From: Tenacibaculum agarivorans
GTDB lineage: Bacteria > Bacteroidota > Bacteroidia > Flavobacteriales > Flavobacteriaceae
Direction of reading: 5' to 3'
DNA: 64,000 nt
Assembly: GCF_001936575.1 (NCBI RefSeq)
Contig: NZ_MSMP01000018.1
Location: forward strand, 1 to 64,000
Positions 33,450 through 43,460 of the stretch are shown here, piece after piece (position 1 is the first letter of the stretch; the number at the start of each line of letters is the position of its first letter). Made by a program: the position numbers and the translations under genes. The notes beneath the pieces are model-generated. The model made no database searches, had not been told where the DNA came from, and saw only the letters and a program-made list of their open reading frames with translations.

Positions 33450-34551
33450 TTTTAGTGCTATATTGATCTTTATACTGCTTAGGAGTCATTCCTGTTTGTT
33501 TTTTAAACGTAGTGTAAAATGCAGATTTAGAATTGAAGCCTACTTCTAAACCAATAGAAAGTATACTATACTTATCAAATTCAGGGTTTACAAGTGTTTT
33601 TTTTATTTCTTCTACACGATAGGTATTGATATAGCTAGAAAAGTTTTGTCCTGTAACTTTATTAACTACTTGCGATAAATAATTAGGAGAGACTTCCAAT
33701 AGTAGTGCAATACTATCTAGACTAATATTAGAGTCTTTATATACTTCTTTGGTTTCTACCAATGATTTTAACTTAGTGTAAGTTGGGTTGTTTTCTGATA
33801 CTGTTTTGTTTTTGGGAGTTGTATTGAAAATCTTTTCTTTAGTAATATCGGTTCGTATTGATATTTCTTTTTCGGAAACTATATTTAATAGATGAAGCCC
33901 TTTGTAATCAATCCAAAAAAATAAGAGTGTAATTAGTAATAATAGAGGGTAAAATAAGTATGTTGCATCGGTGCCAGCAAATACCATAAGAGTAAAAGAG
34001 AAGAACCATAGCATATATAATCCTAAAGACACTTTAAATAGGTCTCTGAACCATTCTATATTCATTGCTTGTGTATCCTTTTTAAGTTTTTTGAAATGTG
34101 AATATGCTTTAATACCTAAAAATAACGTGAAGAAAAGTGCTATATATTCTTCTAAAAGATAAAAAATAGAAGTATCAAATAAGTATTGTTCATAAATATA
34201 ATAATAGGTTTTGCTAACACATCGTGTTACCAGAGAAATAAAACTTGGAATGAAAAACAAGATAAGTTTATTATTTTTCAAACCTAAACTTCTGATAATA
34301 TAGAAGTAAAAGAATACAGGGAAAACAAGGTGCCATTTTACAAGAAACCAATCTATGACAGGATATTTTTTGAGTAGTCCAGTATCTAAAAACCAAAAAT
34401 TCAAGTTGCCTAAGGATAATGCTATAACCGCTAATGCCAAAAATTTATTAGCAACGTTCTTGTAAATGGATGCTGTTAGAATAGGATATCCAAAAGTAAT
34501 TCCTTGAACTATTCCTGAAAAGATAAGTACATTAAAAAAATTAAGATTCAC
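33436..34551 (-). CDS. AraC-type regulator with N-terminal membrane domain
   Basis: 371 residues. Residues 5-215 form about seven hydrophobic helices, then a Lys/Thr/Asn-rich linker, then an AraC double helix-turn-helix from about 265 (SLDSIALLLEVSPNYLSQVV) to FNSKSAFYTTFKKQTGMTPKQYK. The layout and the C-terminal motif are the same as in the regulator at 13123-14154, so the two are paralogues. Target unknown; the neighbouring RHS genes are on the same strand but upstream of it and separated by a terminator. Confidence 0.85.
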   Translation of the reverse strand: MNLNFFNVLIFSGIVQGITFGYPILTASIYKNVANKFLALAVIALSLGNLNFWFLDTGLLKKYPVIDWFLVKWHLVFPVFFYFYIIRSLGLKNNKLILFFIPSFISLVTRCVSKTYYYIYEQYLFDTSIFYLLEEYIALFFTLFLGIKAYSHFKKLKKDTQAMNIEWFRDLFKVSLGLYMLWFFSFTLMVFAGTDATYLFYPLLLLITLLFFWIDYKGLHLLNIVSEKEISIRTDITKEKIFNTTPKNKTVSENNPTYTKLKSLVETKEVYKDSNISLDSIALLLEVSPNYLSQVVNKVTGQNFSSYINTYRVEEIKKTLVNPEFDKYSILSIGLEVGFNSKSAFYTTFKKQTGMTPKQYKDQYSTKIISG

Positions 34552-34640
34552 CCCGCAATGTTTTGTAACGAAGATATTGATTAATGCTACTTATACTAAT
34601 AAGTGCTTAAAGTTTTAGAAATAATTAACAAGATGTTATT

Positions 34641-34674
34641 AAAAAACCACACTATTCTAAAAATAATGCGGTTT
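34641..34674 (-). terminator. Terminator after the RHS genes
   Basis: AAACC-CA-TATT and its imperfect complement in AATAATGCGGTTT form a hairpin with a T-run on the reverse strand, about 75 bp past the RHS stop. Confidence 0.55.
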
Positions 34675-34748
34675 CTTAAGTTTTGTTTGTTTTAACTTTA
34701 GACTATTTGTAAATCAGTGTTGTATGGTTGATCTGTTAATTAAATAGG

Positions 34749-37700
34749 TCAATCTTTTCTCTTTAACCTACGGGGTAACTTTTTATTCAAACGTTTCATT
34801 ACTTTATCTGAGTTTTTTCCATTTATAAAAATAGTATAACTGCCCATTTGTGCTCTTGTATTAGGATGGTATAAAGGTAATTCTACATTGGCTTGATTTG
34901 AGAATGAAATGCCAGAAGTAGGTTTGGTTCTAATAGGGGAATTTGATAATATTGTAGCAGTACTAGAACCATCAAAAGTTGCTGCCCTATATAAAGGTAT
35001 GTTATATAGAACTCCAACGCTTTCTCCATCAATATCCATTATAGCTCTACCAGTAATTATACTTTTATATTTAGTATTTGAAAAATAATCTGTAGAAAGG
35101 AAGGAAGAAGCTCCTTCTGAGTTTGAATAATCTCTTGCAAATAAATATTGATCAAATCTTTTTTGAGAATTTTTACCTTCTTTAGAGTTTAAATCTAGTT
35201 TTAAAACTTCATTTCCTGTAACATTTTTTACTTTTTCTCCAGATATTTTTGTTCCTGATTTTATTTCCGTGTCACTTCGAGTTCCTGTTATAGCTTCAGC
35301 ATCTTCAATTTCTAATCCATATTGAGAGGCAAGGGTTTTTGCACTATCTCCTTCTTCAGCGGTATAAGTTACTGAACTATCTTCATTCACAGTTGGTACC
35401 CATGGGGCCATTCCATCTGGGTCGATAAAATACATAGGATTATTAAAAACGTAATTATATGGAGAATGTGTAGTCATTTCTTCTGCTAATGGATCCAAAT
35501 TCATCCATCTACCTAAACTAGCGTCATAATTTCTAGCACCGAAATCATGCCATTCAATTCCTAACTCTTCGTTTAATTCTTTTCCATTATATCCAAACTT
35601 TTGAGCTAGTGAATTTCCTGCAGGTGATACTAGCGTATGATATCCTTTATGTTTCAAACCAAATGGATAATAATTACTTTCTTCAATTATAGTTAGCTTT
35701 CCTTTAGAAAAAGTAACTTCATCTACATAAAAATGGGTAGTTTCATTTGTATAGGTATTGTCTTTATCTATATGCAATGAAATTTTATGTCCTGCTTGTA
35801 CTGTATATGGAAAAGTATACGATCCAGTTTGTAAATCATAATCTAATCCAGTATATAAAATGTGATTGCCATTGCTATCTCGTTCTCTAACATAGAATCG
35901 AACTTTTGCATTTGTATTTCCTTTGTCAAAAGTACATCTAACTGTAAATTTGTCTCCAGGTTGTACGGCAATATCAGATAAGTTATGACGTATGCCTTCC
36001 CATTGTCTATTTACAGTAACTTTAACTCTTCCATTATTAATTTCAGTTTCTACATTTCCTTTTAACCATCCTTCCATATGATTAGAAAAACTAGAGGATA
36101 CTATATTTTGATAATCTCCATCACGATCTGTATAGGATAAACGAACATTCCCTAAATGATCTTTATATTGGTAGATGTAATCCATTTCAACTCCGTTTGA
36201 TGTAACATTGGGTTTTATATACCCTTCTTCATGGTTGAAGAATTGTAATTTTTCATTTTCATAGATATAATTTCCTGCATAATCAGTTACAACACCGTTT
36301 ACTTCTTTTCGTTGTTTTACACCTAAAGCATCATAAGTATACACTATATTTTTACCTCCAATAGTCACTTGTTTGGGGAGATTCAAATGATTATAGATGA
36401 TGTTTGAGATATTTTTATTGCCGTCGGTTTTCATATTACCGTTTACATCGTAGGTGTATTCTTCGTTGCTATTGATACCGTCCTTAAACCCAAAATCATC
36501 ATTTCCATGATCTAAAACTTTGGTTAGTTTATTTCCTGTATCATAATGGTATACTAGATTGTCCATAACACCAAAAGTACTAGAATCACTATTTAGATGT
36601 CCATTTCTTTGAAGTGTTAAAATGTTTCCATTCTTATCATAAGTAATACCCTGTATGTTATAATTAGTAGTTTCTTTACCTGTAGCTCCTGTAATTCTAT
36701 TGAGTGCATCATAGGTATATGTGTATTCACTTAATACAGGATTATTCGTGGTATTTATACTAGCGGTGTTCCAGCTAGTTTGAGAAATATTTCCATTATA
36801 TAAAGCTTTCCCAGTAGTAGGGTTGTTATATCTAATCTTAAAGTTGAACAAATCGTTGTCATCTACTGCATCTTCATTAATATTAGTTAACCAACCTCTA
36901 ATGTTGTATGTATAATCTACTTGTTGAAGATTACCCCCAACTTTTTTACTTTTTAATAGTCCTAGGTCATCATACTCATTACTTACAATAGTTTCTTCTG
37001 ATTGATTATTGATCTGTTGTTTTTGCGTTAATAGTCTGCCTATATGATCATATGTAAATAAATCAAGGGTTACAATTTCAGCTTGTCCATCTTTTTGATG
37101 TGTTGTTTTCTTTTCCAATATTTTCCCAACAAAATCTAATTTATGTTCAATAATATCTGTAGTGTTTAAATACTCATTTTTAGAATATATATAAATTGGG
37201 CGCCCTTTCTCATCATAATATGTAACAGTAGTAATCCAGTCATCTGTTTCTAAAACTCTAGTTTTAGATACTGTAGCTAAGCCTTTGGTTTTTGTTGTAG
37301 ATTGTAGTCCATAGCTTGTTGTTACTGTTGGTTGTAAGTCAGCTGGTAAATCCACATAAGTATCGTAATAATTGATCGTGAAAATTTGCTCAATTGCAGA
37401 AAGTGGCAAGGCTACATTCGTATAATACAGTTGTGTATTAGCTATTGTATTTGCTGTTGACCTTTCTTCAGTATTCTTATAAAAAGGATTGTTAGCATGA
37501 CCTTGAATTGCAGTAACACTTTGCGTATTAGACCATTCTCCAGTATAAATAACTCGTCCAAAATCATCATATTTGGTAAATAACCATCTGGTATTTGCTC
37601 TTAAATTTCCATCTTGAGTAATAATAGGTTGATCTAAACGATTGTAAATAATATATTCCCAATCCTTACCGGGTATTTTCTTTCGAGCCAATCTGTTTCT

Positions 37701-39623
37701 GTAATCATATATATACTGATAGCATAACTCATTCAGTTCACTGTTAGATATTCCATCGGTAGTAACTACTTTAGGAGGTAATACATAAGTAAGATTTCCG
37801 AAATCATCATAAACATAATAGGTATCATGGGGTTCGACAGAACTCACACCACTTGTTGCCGAGTTTATTGAGGCATAAGTACGTTTTAGTACCACTTGCC
37901 CTTGTTTATTTTTGAATTCTTCTGTAGTGTGTAATTTTGTGTTAGAACCGTCATGATTTTCATCCTTTGTGATAGTTTTAGACAATTCTCCAGCTGGATA
38001 TGTTCCTGCGTCTACTAATGTTGGTTGATAAACCCTTTCATTTAAGGGAGTAGTAACACGGTATAGTTTTACTTCGGATGCTGTATTTGTTTGATATTCA
38101 AATTCGATTTCATGTCCACTACCTAAGCGCCAATCTTGTCCAGGTGCTGCTTGTTGTAACACTCTGTTTAAAGGTGAGTTTTCGAAATGTTTTTCTGAAT
38201 ATGGATTAGGTGAATTAATATTGATATCAGTTTGATAATTATTGATATAATGATTATTCGTGTTTGTAACAGGATTTGATTTTAAAGAAGCATTTCCAAT
38301 AGCAGTGTATGGTAAATATTCTTTTGTTTGTCTTCCAAACTCATCATATTCAGTATGAGTTACGATATCGTCTCCAGTTGGGCTTTGTTTAATACCAACG
38401 TTTTGTTTTGCTCTTCCTAAACCATCAAAATAAGTAATTGATCTAATGATATCTTTATCTTTTGTTTGATTGGTTATACTTGAAGTTGAAATTTGAGGTG
38501 TAATCGTATACACATAATTTTCATTACTTAATGCTAAAGGTATAGGACAACCAGTTGCTGAAACTCCTCCGTGAGTTGTAGGACATTGATCGTTGCCATT
38601 ATCTACATATCCTAAAGGTTGTTCACATGCTTCTTTGGTGTTGTTAGGATCTCCTAAAGTATCATCATCAGTATCAGCATACCAGATTTTTTTGGTACAA
38701 GGACATCCAGTTAATGATCCATCACCGTTTTGATCAGGACATTGGTCATCACTATTGCTTACATAGTTGTATGGTTGATTACATGCTTGTTTGGTGTTAT
38801 TTGGATCGCCTAAGCCATCACCATCAGTATCTGCGTACCAAGTTAACTCTACACATGGACATCCTGTTGAAGATCCGTTGCCATGTTCATTAGGGCACTG
38901 ATCTCTATTGTTAGCAACATAACCTAGAGGTTGTTCGCAATGTATTTTCGTATTATTTGGATCACCTAAACCGTCTCCATCTATATCTGCAAACCAAGTT
39001 CTATTGGCACCTATGGTAACATCAATATAGCTTGAATTTTTACTCCATATACCACTTGCATTTTGAGCTCTAAGATAATACCTGCCTGAACGAGTAACTC
39101 TGTAGTTAAAGCTTTGATTAGAGGTACTAGTGCCATTAGGATTAGTTCCTTGCCAATACCATGTAGTATTGAAAGGAGAGAGGGATTTTGTTAACGTAGT
39201 ACTTTTACAGTCTTGACTTAAAATATAGGGGATTTTCGGAGTAGAAGGGGGAGGTGCAATTGGAGTACTAACATATACATCGTAAGTGATTTCAAATACC
39301 TGACTTCTATGATTGATAACATATCGAATAGTCTGTTTGCCAATAGAATTCCATTTAATTTGTACGCTTTTTGTAGTTTGACTTATTATTGTGGCATTGG
39401 AAACAAACCATTCAGCAGATTGAATAAATAGTTCTTTGTCTTTAGGGATATTAATTACCTCATATGTGTTTTTTTCATTAATAACTACCTCATTCGAACC
39501 TGATATTTGTATTGTATTATCCTTTGTTTTCTCAATTTCTATGATTGATTTTGTTTGAGAAAAAGTACTATTACACACTAAGAATAATAGTATACTTAAC
39601 ATATAAAATATATAATTTTTCAT
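34749..39623 (-). CDS. Giant secreted RHS/YD-repeat protein with TSP3-like repeats and variable C-terminus
   Basis: 1624 residues from the ATG at 39623, which puts a signal peptide (MKNYIFYMLSILLFLVCNSTF) at the N-terminus; a longer frame from 39710 overlaps the previous gene. Order: signal, Ig-like region, three Asp/Cys-rich repeats (ADTDGDGLGDPNN type) at about residues 205-360, a DUF6443-like block (ITYFDGLGRAKQNVGIKQSP), YD repeats, then the RHS core (YPFGLKHKGYH, ARNYDASLGRWMNLDPLAE, FIDPDGMAPW) ending near residue 1410. The last 210 residues hold a LysM-like segment (YTAEEGDSAKTLASQYGLEI) and a novel domain ending in a very basic tail (RLNKKLPRRLKRKD). Such proteins wrap and deliver C-terminal effectors. 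No small immunity-type gene follows. Confidence 0.9.
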   Translation of the reverse strand: MKNYIFYMLSILLFLVCNSTFSQTKSIIEIEKTKDNTIQISGSNEVVINEKNTYEVINIPKDKELFIQSAEWFVSNATIISQTTKSVQIKWNSIGKQTIRYVINHRSQVFEITYDVYVSTPIAPPPSTPKIPYILSQDCKSTTLTKSLSPFNTTWYWQGTNPNGTSTSNQSFNYRVTRSGRYYLRAQNASGIWSKNSSYIDVTIGANRTWFADIDGDGLGDPNNTKIHCEQPLGYVANNRDQCPNEHGNGSSTGCPCVELTWYADTDGDGLGDPNNTKQACNQPYNYVSNSDDQCPDQNGDGSLTGCPCTKKIWYADTDDDTLGDPNNTKEACEQPLGYVDNGNDQCPTTHGGVSATGCPIPLALSNENYVYTITPQISTSSITNQTKDKDIIRSITYFDGLGRAKQNVGIKQSPTGDDIVTHTEYDEFGRQTKEYLPYTAIGNASLKSNPVTNTNNHYINNYQTDININSPNPYSEKHFENSPLNRVLQQAAPGQDWRLGSGHEIEFEYQTNTASEVKLYRVTTPLNERVYQPTLVDAGTYPAGELSKTITKDENHDGSNTKLHTTEEFKNKQGQVVLKRTYASINSATSGVSSVEPHDTYYVYDDFGNLTYVLPPKVVTTDGISNSELNELCYQYIYDYRNRLARKKIPGKDWEYIIYNRLDQPIITQDGNLRANTRWLFTKYDDFGRVIYTGEWSNTQSVTAIQGHANNPFYKNTEERSTANTIANTQLYYTNVALPLSAIEQIFTINYYDTYVDLPADLQPTVTTSYGLQSTTKTKGLATVSKTRVLETDDWITTVTYYDEKGRPIYIYSKNEYLNTTDIIEHKLDFVGKILEKKTTHQKDGQAEIVTLDLFTYDHIGRLLTQKQQINNQSEETIVSNEYDDLGLLKSKKVGGNLQQVDYTYNIRGWLTNINEDAVDDNDLFNFKIRYNNPTTGKALYNGNISQTSWNTASINTTNNPVLSEYTYTYDALNRITGATGKETTNYNIQGITYDKNGNILTLQRNGHLNSDSSTFGVMDNLVYHYDTGNKLTKVLDHGNDDFGFKDGINSNEEYTYDVNGNMKTDGNKNISNIIYNHLNLPKQVTIGGKNIVYTYDALGVKQRKEVNGVVTDYAGNYIYENEKLQFFNHEEGYIKPNVTSNGVEMDYIYQYKDHLGNVRLSYTDRDGDYQNIVSSSFSNHMEGWLKGNVETEINNGRVKVTVNRQWEGIRHNLSDIAVQPGDKFTVRCTFDKGNTNAKVRFYVRERDSNGNHILYTGLDYDLQTGSYTFPYTVQAGHKISLHIDKDNTYTNETTHFYVDEVTFSKGKLTIIEESNYYPFGLKHKGYHTLVSPAGNSLAQKFGYNGKELNEELGIEWHDFGARNYDASLGRWMNLDPLAEEMTTHSPYNYVFNNPMYFIDPDGMAPWVPTVNEDSSVTYTAEEGDSAKTLASQYGLEIEDAEAITGTRSDTEIKSGTKISGEKVKNVTGNEVLKLDLNSKEGKNSQKRFDQYLFARDYSNSEGASSFLSTDYFSNTKYKSIITGRAIMDIDGESVGVLYNIPLYRAATFDGSSTATILSNSPIRTKPTSGISFSNQANVELPLYHPNTRAQMGSYTIFINGKNSDKVMKRLNKKLPRRLKRKD
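38540..39007 (-). repeat. Three tandem calcium-binding-type repeats inside the RHS gene
   Basis: Three copies of about 48 codons, each with W-x-A-D-x-D-G-D-G-L-G-D-P-N-N followed by C-x-Q-P and D-Q-C-P and G-C-P. They resemble thrombospondin type 3 Ca2+-binding repeats. The third copy reads DTDDDTLGD, a diverged loop. They are protein-level repeats, not a mobile sequence. Confidence 0.8.
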
Positions 39624-39630
39624 AGCAGTA

Positions 39631-42600
39631 TTAGTTTTTATAGTTGTATTTGTATTCTTCCGTAATATTTCCATTTGCATCTTTAATAGATTGTAGTCGA
39701 TTAAATTCATCGTACTGATAGTATGTGGTATATTCTCTTGGATCTGTAATACTGGTAATTCCTATTAAAGGATCATAAGTGAATGTAGTAATCATTGCGT
39801 TAGGTAAGTTGGTGCGCAATGTTTGCTCTTGAGTTTCTGTAAGAGCAAATGCTCCTGTATGAAAATCAGCTCCAAATCCTGATAATGCTTCTATTTCTGC
39901 TCTGGTAGCATTTTCAATTTTTGCTACAGGATATTGTTGATTATAGCCCCAGATATAACTAATATGCATTCCATCATGCTTAGAAACTTCTAAAGGATTA
40001 CCGTTTAGATCATATTTGTGGTATATAACTCGTGTTTCTATATCTATGCGATGAGCTCCTTTGTCTATTTTTACTTTTTCTGGTGCTATGATGATTGTGT
40101 TATTATTGGAAGAACTTCCTTGATGCCACACTTTATAATCTGTTGTTTGCGTACCAACTGGTTTTCCATTTAATACAGATGTTGATGCTATAGGGTTAGC
40201 TACCATGTTTTTATCGACCATTTCATCTACATATTGTATCCAATTTGGTTTAAAAAATGATAGCGGATAAAAATAGTGTTGAATTCGAACATCTCCATTA
40301 GAATGTGAAGTAGTTTCAGTGCTCAATTGTGTGTTTTCATATGCATAGTTTGAAGTTGATGTTATTGGGTTTTCATCATTACTGTTGAATATTTTCTCTA
40401 TTTTGTTTTCCAGTGTAACAAAAGTTGATATTTCAGGATATAAGCATTGTGGAAAAAGATGATGTCCTAATAATGTATATTGAATTTGTAAAGGTCCAAC
40501 AGGAAGAGTTTTATTTACATAGGATATAGGTATACCATACCATAAAACTTCAGAATCAAGAATTTTATATCTAAAATCAGTACTTTTTACAATGCTGAAG
40601 TTATCCCCGTTGGATTTAAAAACTTCTTCTTTTTTTAGCTTTCCATTTAAAGGGGAACTTAGACTAGGAAAATTTTCCACATCGTAGTCAGGAGTTCCAA
40701 TATGAATATCATCTATAATATTGTGATACTCGCATTCTATTTTTCCGTTAATGTTATCATGTGTTCCTATCTGTATTTCTGTCACTTTATCATATCCTAA
40801 CATTTTTCCGTTGGCAGAAGTAGAAAAAGATCTTTTAGGAGTATTAGTCCTATAGAAAAAATCATTTCTTCTTATTATTGGAATATCATTTTGTGTGGTG
40901 TTTTCTAGTTCTATTGCCTTATAATGAAAAACGGGTTTATGTAATAGTTTTCCACTTGTTTGTATTTTTCCTTCACTGTTTAACTTTGTATAGTCATATC
41001 GTTTTTTAGAGATAACAGTATTATTAGTATCTCTATCGGTTATTTCTGCTATTCTGACTCCTGGACCATATTCTGAAGTATCTGTATAATCCTTATAATA
41101 GAATAAAATATCAGCCTCAGCTATACTGAGTACATTTCCATCAGAAGTGGGTACGTCTATGTTTTCTATATCATTATGTGTGTCTACAGTGTAAGTACCA
41201 GGAGGTAGTATGATACTAACATTTCTTGTGCAGAGTTGCTCAGCTTGTACTTGTCCGTTATGCATAATAACCTCACAAATATCGCTGCCTGATGCATCTC
41301 CTGTTGAGAAATCCCACTTCTTAAAATAACCTCCATGAATATTATCTCCAGTAATTTTTACGTAAAGATCATTAGGACCAAAAGAACTATTTCTACTAAG
41401 TAACGTCCAATCAATAATAACAGTAGTTTCTTCTTCAATTGTAAATGTTATATTTTTTGGGTCGATTTTTAAATTTTCATAGCCTCCACTATAATTAGAA
41501 GCAACTTTTTCTTCAAATCTTTTATAGGTATAAGGAACAAAATACTCATTAGCCTCGTATTGAAAACTGGTACTCCCTTTTGTGGGATAGGTTATTTTTT
41601 CTAGTAAGCATGCGTTAACAACATTTGGGTTAGGGGTAACATTTGCGCCGTTATATAGTACATCTTTTGGAGATATATCTCTATTATTTAAAATATCATC
41701 AATGGTTACATTATTATCTGTTATTAAAAGTTGAGGAATAAATGTGAAGTTTCTTTTACCATTATAATAACCATATTTATCCACGCTATATGACGTTTTA
41801 GGAGGTAGCATGGTATTATTATAAGCAAACTCATGAACTTTAGGAGTTGTATTTATAGTATTACCAAGTTCTTTGATGCGATCTAATCGCAATCTTTTTG
41901 TATTGAATGTTTGATCAAAAAGAGGGTGGGAAGGTGTGTATCCTATACTAGAAGATGCCGTGAAATAGGAATACTCGAATTCAAATCGTTTAATTAGTTT
42001 TGAGCTTCTATTAGAATTAGCGTCTGATGCAGAGGTATATTGATAAATTTCAATGGCTTCTAGTTTTTTAGCTCCAGAACCTTTAATATCTTCTCTAGGG
42101 TTTAAGTTGTCATTGACATGAAATAGAACATAACCTTGTGAGAATTCAATTTTACTTAAAACTGATTTTCTAGTTAAAGAGCTTGTTTCTATCGTTTGTA
42201 TTGATTTACTATCTTGAGGTAAAATGTTAGAGGGATTTCCGGGAATGTATCTGGCAATCTGTTTTACTGAAGTTGTAGAAATAATGTGATCTCCATTATT
42301 TGTGTTTTCATAATAAAAATCTACCTTCCTTCCTGTAGGAGATGTAATATTTGTCAAATAATAATTCATTTCAACAATACTACTAGAAGGGGCACCTCCC
42401 GCATAAGTATAAAAAGAGCTTAAATCTATACCTTGATGTGCTAAAACTCCAGAATTTTTACCGTAATTATAAATTGCACCATCTGTATTTGTAATTTTAA
42501 AAATGGCATCATTGTTATCAACTCTTTCGATTTTTAAAAGATTAATGGATCTATCAACAAGTTCTTTATTATTTCTATTGTATAATTCACCAGCCCCTCC

Positions 42601-43158
42601 TGGAAAGCTGTAATTAAAATGATCAGCCTGAAAAAGATCTTTATGATGTATCCCATTAACAGGATATTCTTTAAGAAAATAAGGCTCCATATCTTGAATT
42701 GGATAATGACTTCCTTGTCTAAAAACATGAGAAATTCCGTATTTTTCAAATACAGCACTAGGACTGGAAGAAATGAAATCATTTGGAAGCTTATTATTGT
42801 CTCCCCAAATTTCAAAATAGGTTAAGTTGCTAAACTGATCAGCATTTCCCCTAGGGTCTCTAGAAATCATACCCCCAGGGGTTAGTGACCAGCCTAAACC
42901 AACCCAAGTTGCGTCTTCCTGTACTTTAAAACCACCAGCATGGTAATTTAAAGTAATTGGTACTTCTATATCTCCTTCCTTAATAGTATATAAAGGGATT
43001 GAAATATTAGGTACTCCTGTGTATTTACTTACAGGGGTATTTCCATATTTCCCTAAAGTAGCAGCTTCTGGTGTTTGAGAAATTATCTGTGGTAATTCCT
43101 GTCCATAACTTTTTAGTAGTCCAAGCGCGATGGTGACGCTTAAAATTAGTTTTTTCAT
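39631..43158 (-). CDS. Secreted RHS-repeat protein, first of a pair
   Basis: 1175 residues: signal peptide MKKLILSVTIALGLLKSYGQ, then a SpvB/TcB-like N-terminal part (VPITLNYHAGGFKVQEDATW, VGLGWSLTPGGMISRDPRG), a long beta-rich middle, and only one or two YD repeats at the end (YYQYDEFNRLQSIKDANGN). It ends where an RHS barrel would continue, and the next gene starts 7 bp later with its own signal peptide and supplies the barrel and core. I considered a frameshifted single gene but the second signal peptide argues for two cooperating proteins. This two-gene layout is common in Bacteroidetes. No T9SS tail is visible on either. Confidence 0.85.
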   Translation of the reverse strand: MKKLILSVTIALGLLKSYGQELPQIISQTPEAATLGKYGNTPVSKYTGVPNISIPLYTIKEGDIEVPITLNYHAGGFKVQEDATWVGLGWSLTPGGMISRDPRGNADQFSNLTYFEIWGDNNKLPNDFISSSPSAVFEKYGISHVFRQGSHYPIQDMEPYFLKEYPVNGIHHKDLFQADHFNYSFPGGAGELYNRNNKELVDRSINLLKIERVDNNDAIFKITNTDGAIYNYGKNSGVLAHQGIDLSSFYTYAGGAPSSSIVEMNYYLTNITSPTGRKVDFYYENTNNGDHIISTTSVKQIARYIPGNPSNILPQDSKSIQTIETSSLTRKSVLSKIEFSQGYVLFHVNDNLNPREDIKGSGAKKLEAIEIYQYTSASDANSNRSSKLIKRFEFEYSYFTASSSIGYTPSHPLFDQTFNTKRLRLDRIKELGNTINTTPKVHEFAYNNTMLPPKTSYSVDKYGYYNGKRNFTFIPQLLITDNNVTIDDILNNRDISPKDVLYNGANVTPNPNVVNACLLEKITYPTKGSTSFQYEANEYFVPYTYKRFEEKVASNYSGGYENLKIDPKNITFTIEEETTVIIDWTLLSRNSSFGPNDLYVKITGDNIHGGYFKKWDFSTGDASGSDICEVIMHNGQVQAEQLCTRNVSIILPPGTYTVDTHNDIENIDVPTSDGNVLSIAEADILFYYKDYTDTSEYGPGVRIAEITDRDTNNTVISKKRYDYTKLNSEGKIQTSGKLLHKPVFHYKAIELENTTQNDIPIIRRNDFFYRTNTPKRSFSTSANGKMLGYDKVTEIQIGTHDNINGKIECEYHNIIDDIHIGTPDYDVENFPSLSSPLNGKLKKEEVFKSNGDNFSIVKSTDFRYKILDSEVLWYGIPISYVNKTLPVGPLQIQYTLLGHHLFPQCLYPEISTFVTLENKIEKIFNSNDENPITSTSNYAYENTQLSTETTSHSNGDVRIQHYFYPLSFFKPNWIQYVDEMVDKNMVANPIASTSVLNGKPVGTQTTDYKVWHQGSSSNNNTIIIAPEKVKIDKGAHRIDIETRVIYHKYDLNGNPLEVSKHDGMHISYIWGYNQQYPVAKIENATRAEIEALSGFGADFHTGAFALTETQEQTLRTNLPNAMITTFTYDPLIGITSITDPREYTTYYQYDEFNRLQSIKDANGNITEEYKYNYKN

Positions 43159-43250
43159 AAATTTTGGTTGAAATTAGTAGGTAAAGTTCTTTTTTTTATG
43201 AAAGTTGAAGTGCTAAAAGTTCAGCTATATTAAGAATTAAAACTTTTTTT

Positions 43251-43288
43251 TACTCTCACTTTTTTTGAGAGTAAAAAGCTTACTCTCA
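43251..43288. promoter_or_regulatory. Three alternating 8-mers with 15-bp period
   Basis: TACTCTCA at 43251, its reverse complement TGAGAGTA at 43266 and TACTCTCA again at 43281 are all exact, with 7-bp spacers. They lie in the 302-bp divergent gap between the RHS pair and yjbQ, about 95-130 bp upstream of the RHS start. This looks like a multi-site operator; the strand-symmetric pairs could also fold. Confidence 0.5.
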
Positions 43289-43310
43289 AAATAAAAAATG
43301 ATAAAGTTTT

Positions 43311-43331
43311 GCACCCTTGATTTTAGGGTGC
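43311..43331. repeat. Short perfect hairpin
   Basis: GCACCCT and AGGGTGC flank TGATTTT. It is the most GC-rich spot of the intergenic region. No T-run follows; it may be an operator or part of a 5' leader. Confidence 0.4.
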
Positions 43332-43460
43332 AATAGAATGAAATTTTAAGTGATTATTGTTTCTTGGAGTATTTTCAAAATAGAATGACAATAACATATC
43401 TATTAAGATTTTTAAAAGCTTCTTTTTTTGATTATAATTGATGTCAAGAAGTGATTAAAG

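Noticed and set aside
38540..39007. Regular direct repeats that at first look like a CRISPR or tandem DNA array
   Set aside because: They are in frame within the RHS gene and encode Ca2+-binding-type protein repeats of about 48 codons; there is no spacer structure and no cas gene.
34749..43158. The two RHS genes read as one gene broken by a frameshift
   Set aside because: The second frame opens with its own signal peptide 7 bp after the first stop, and the first protein ends cleanly in a YD repeat; two separate secreted proteins explain this better.
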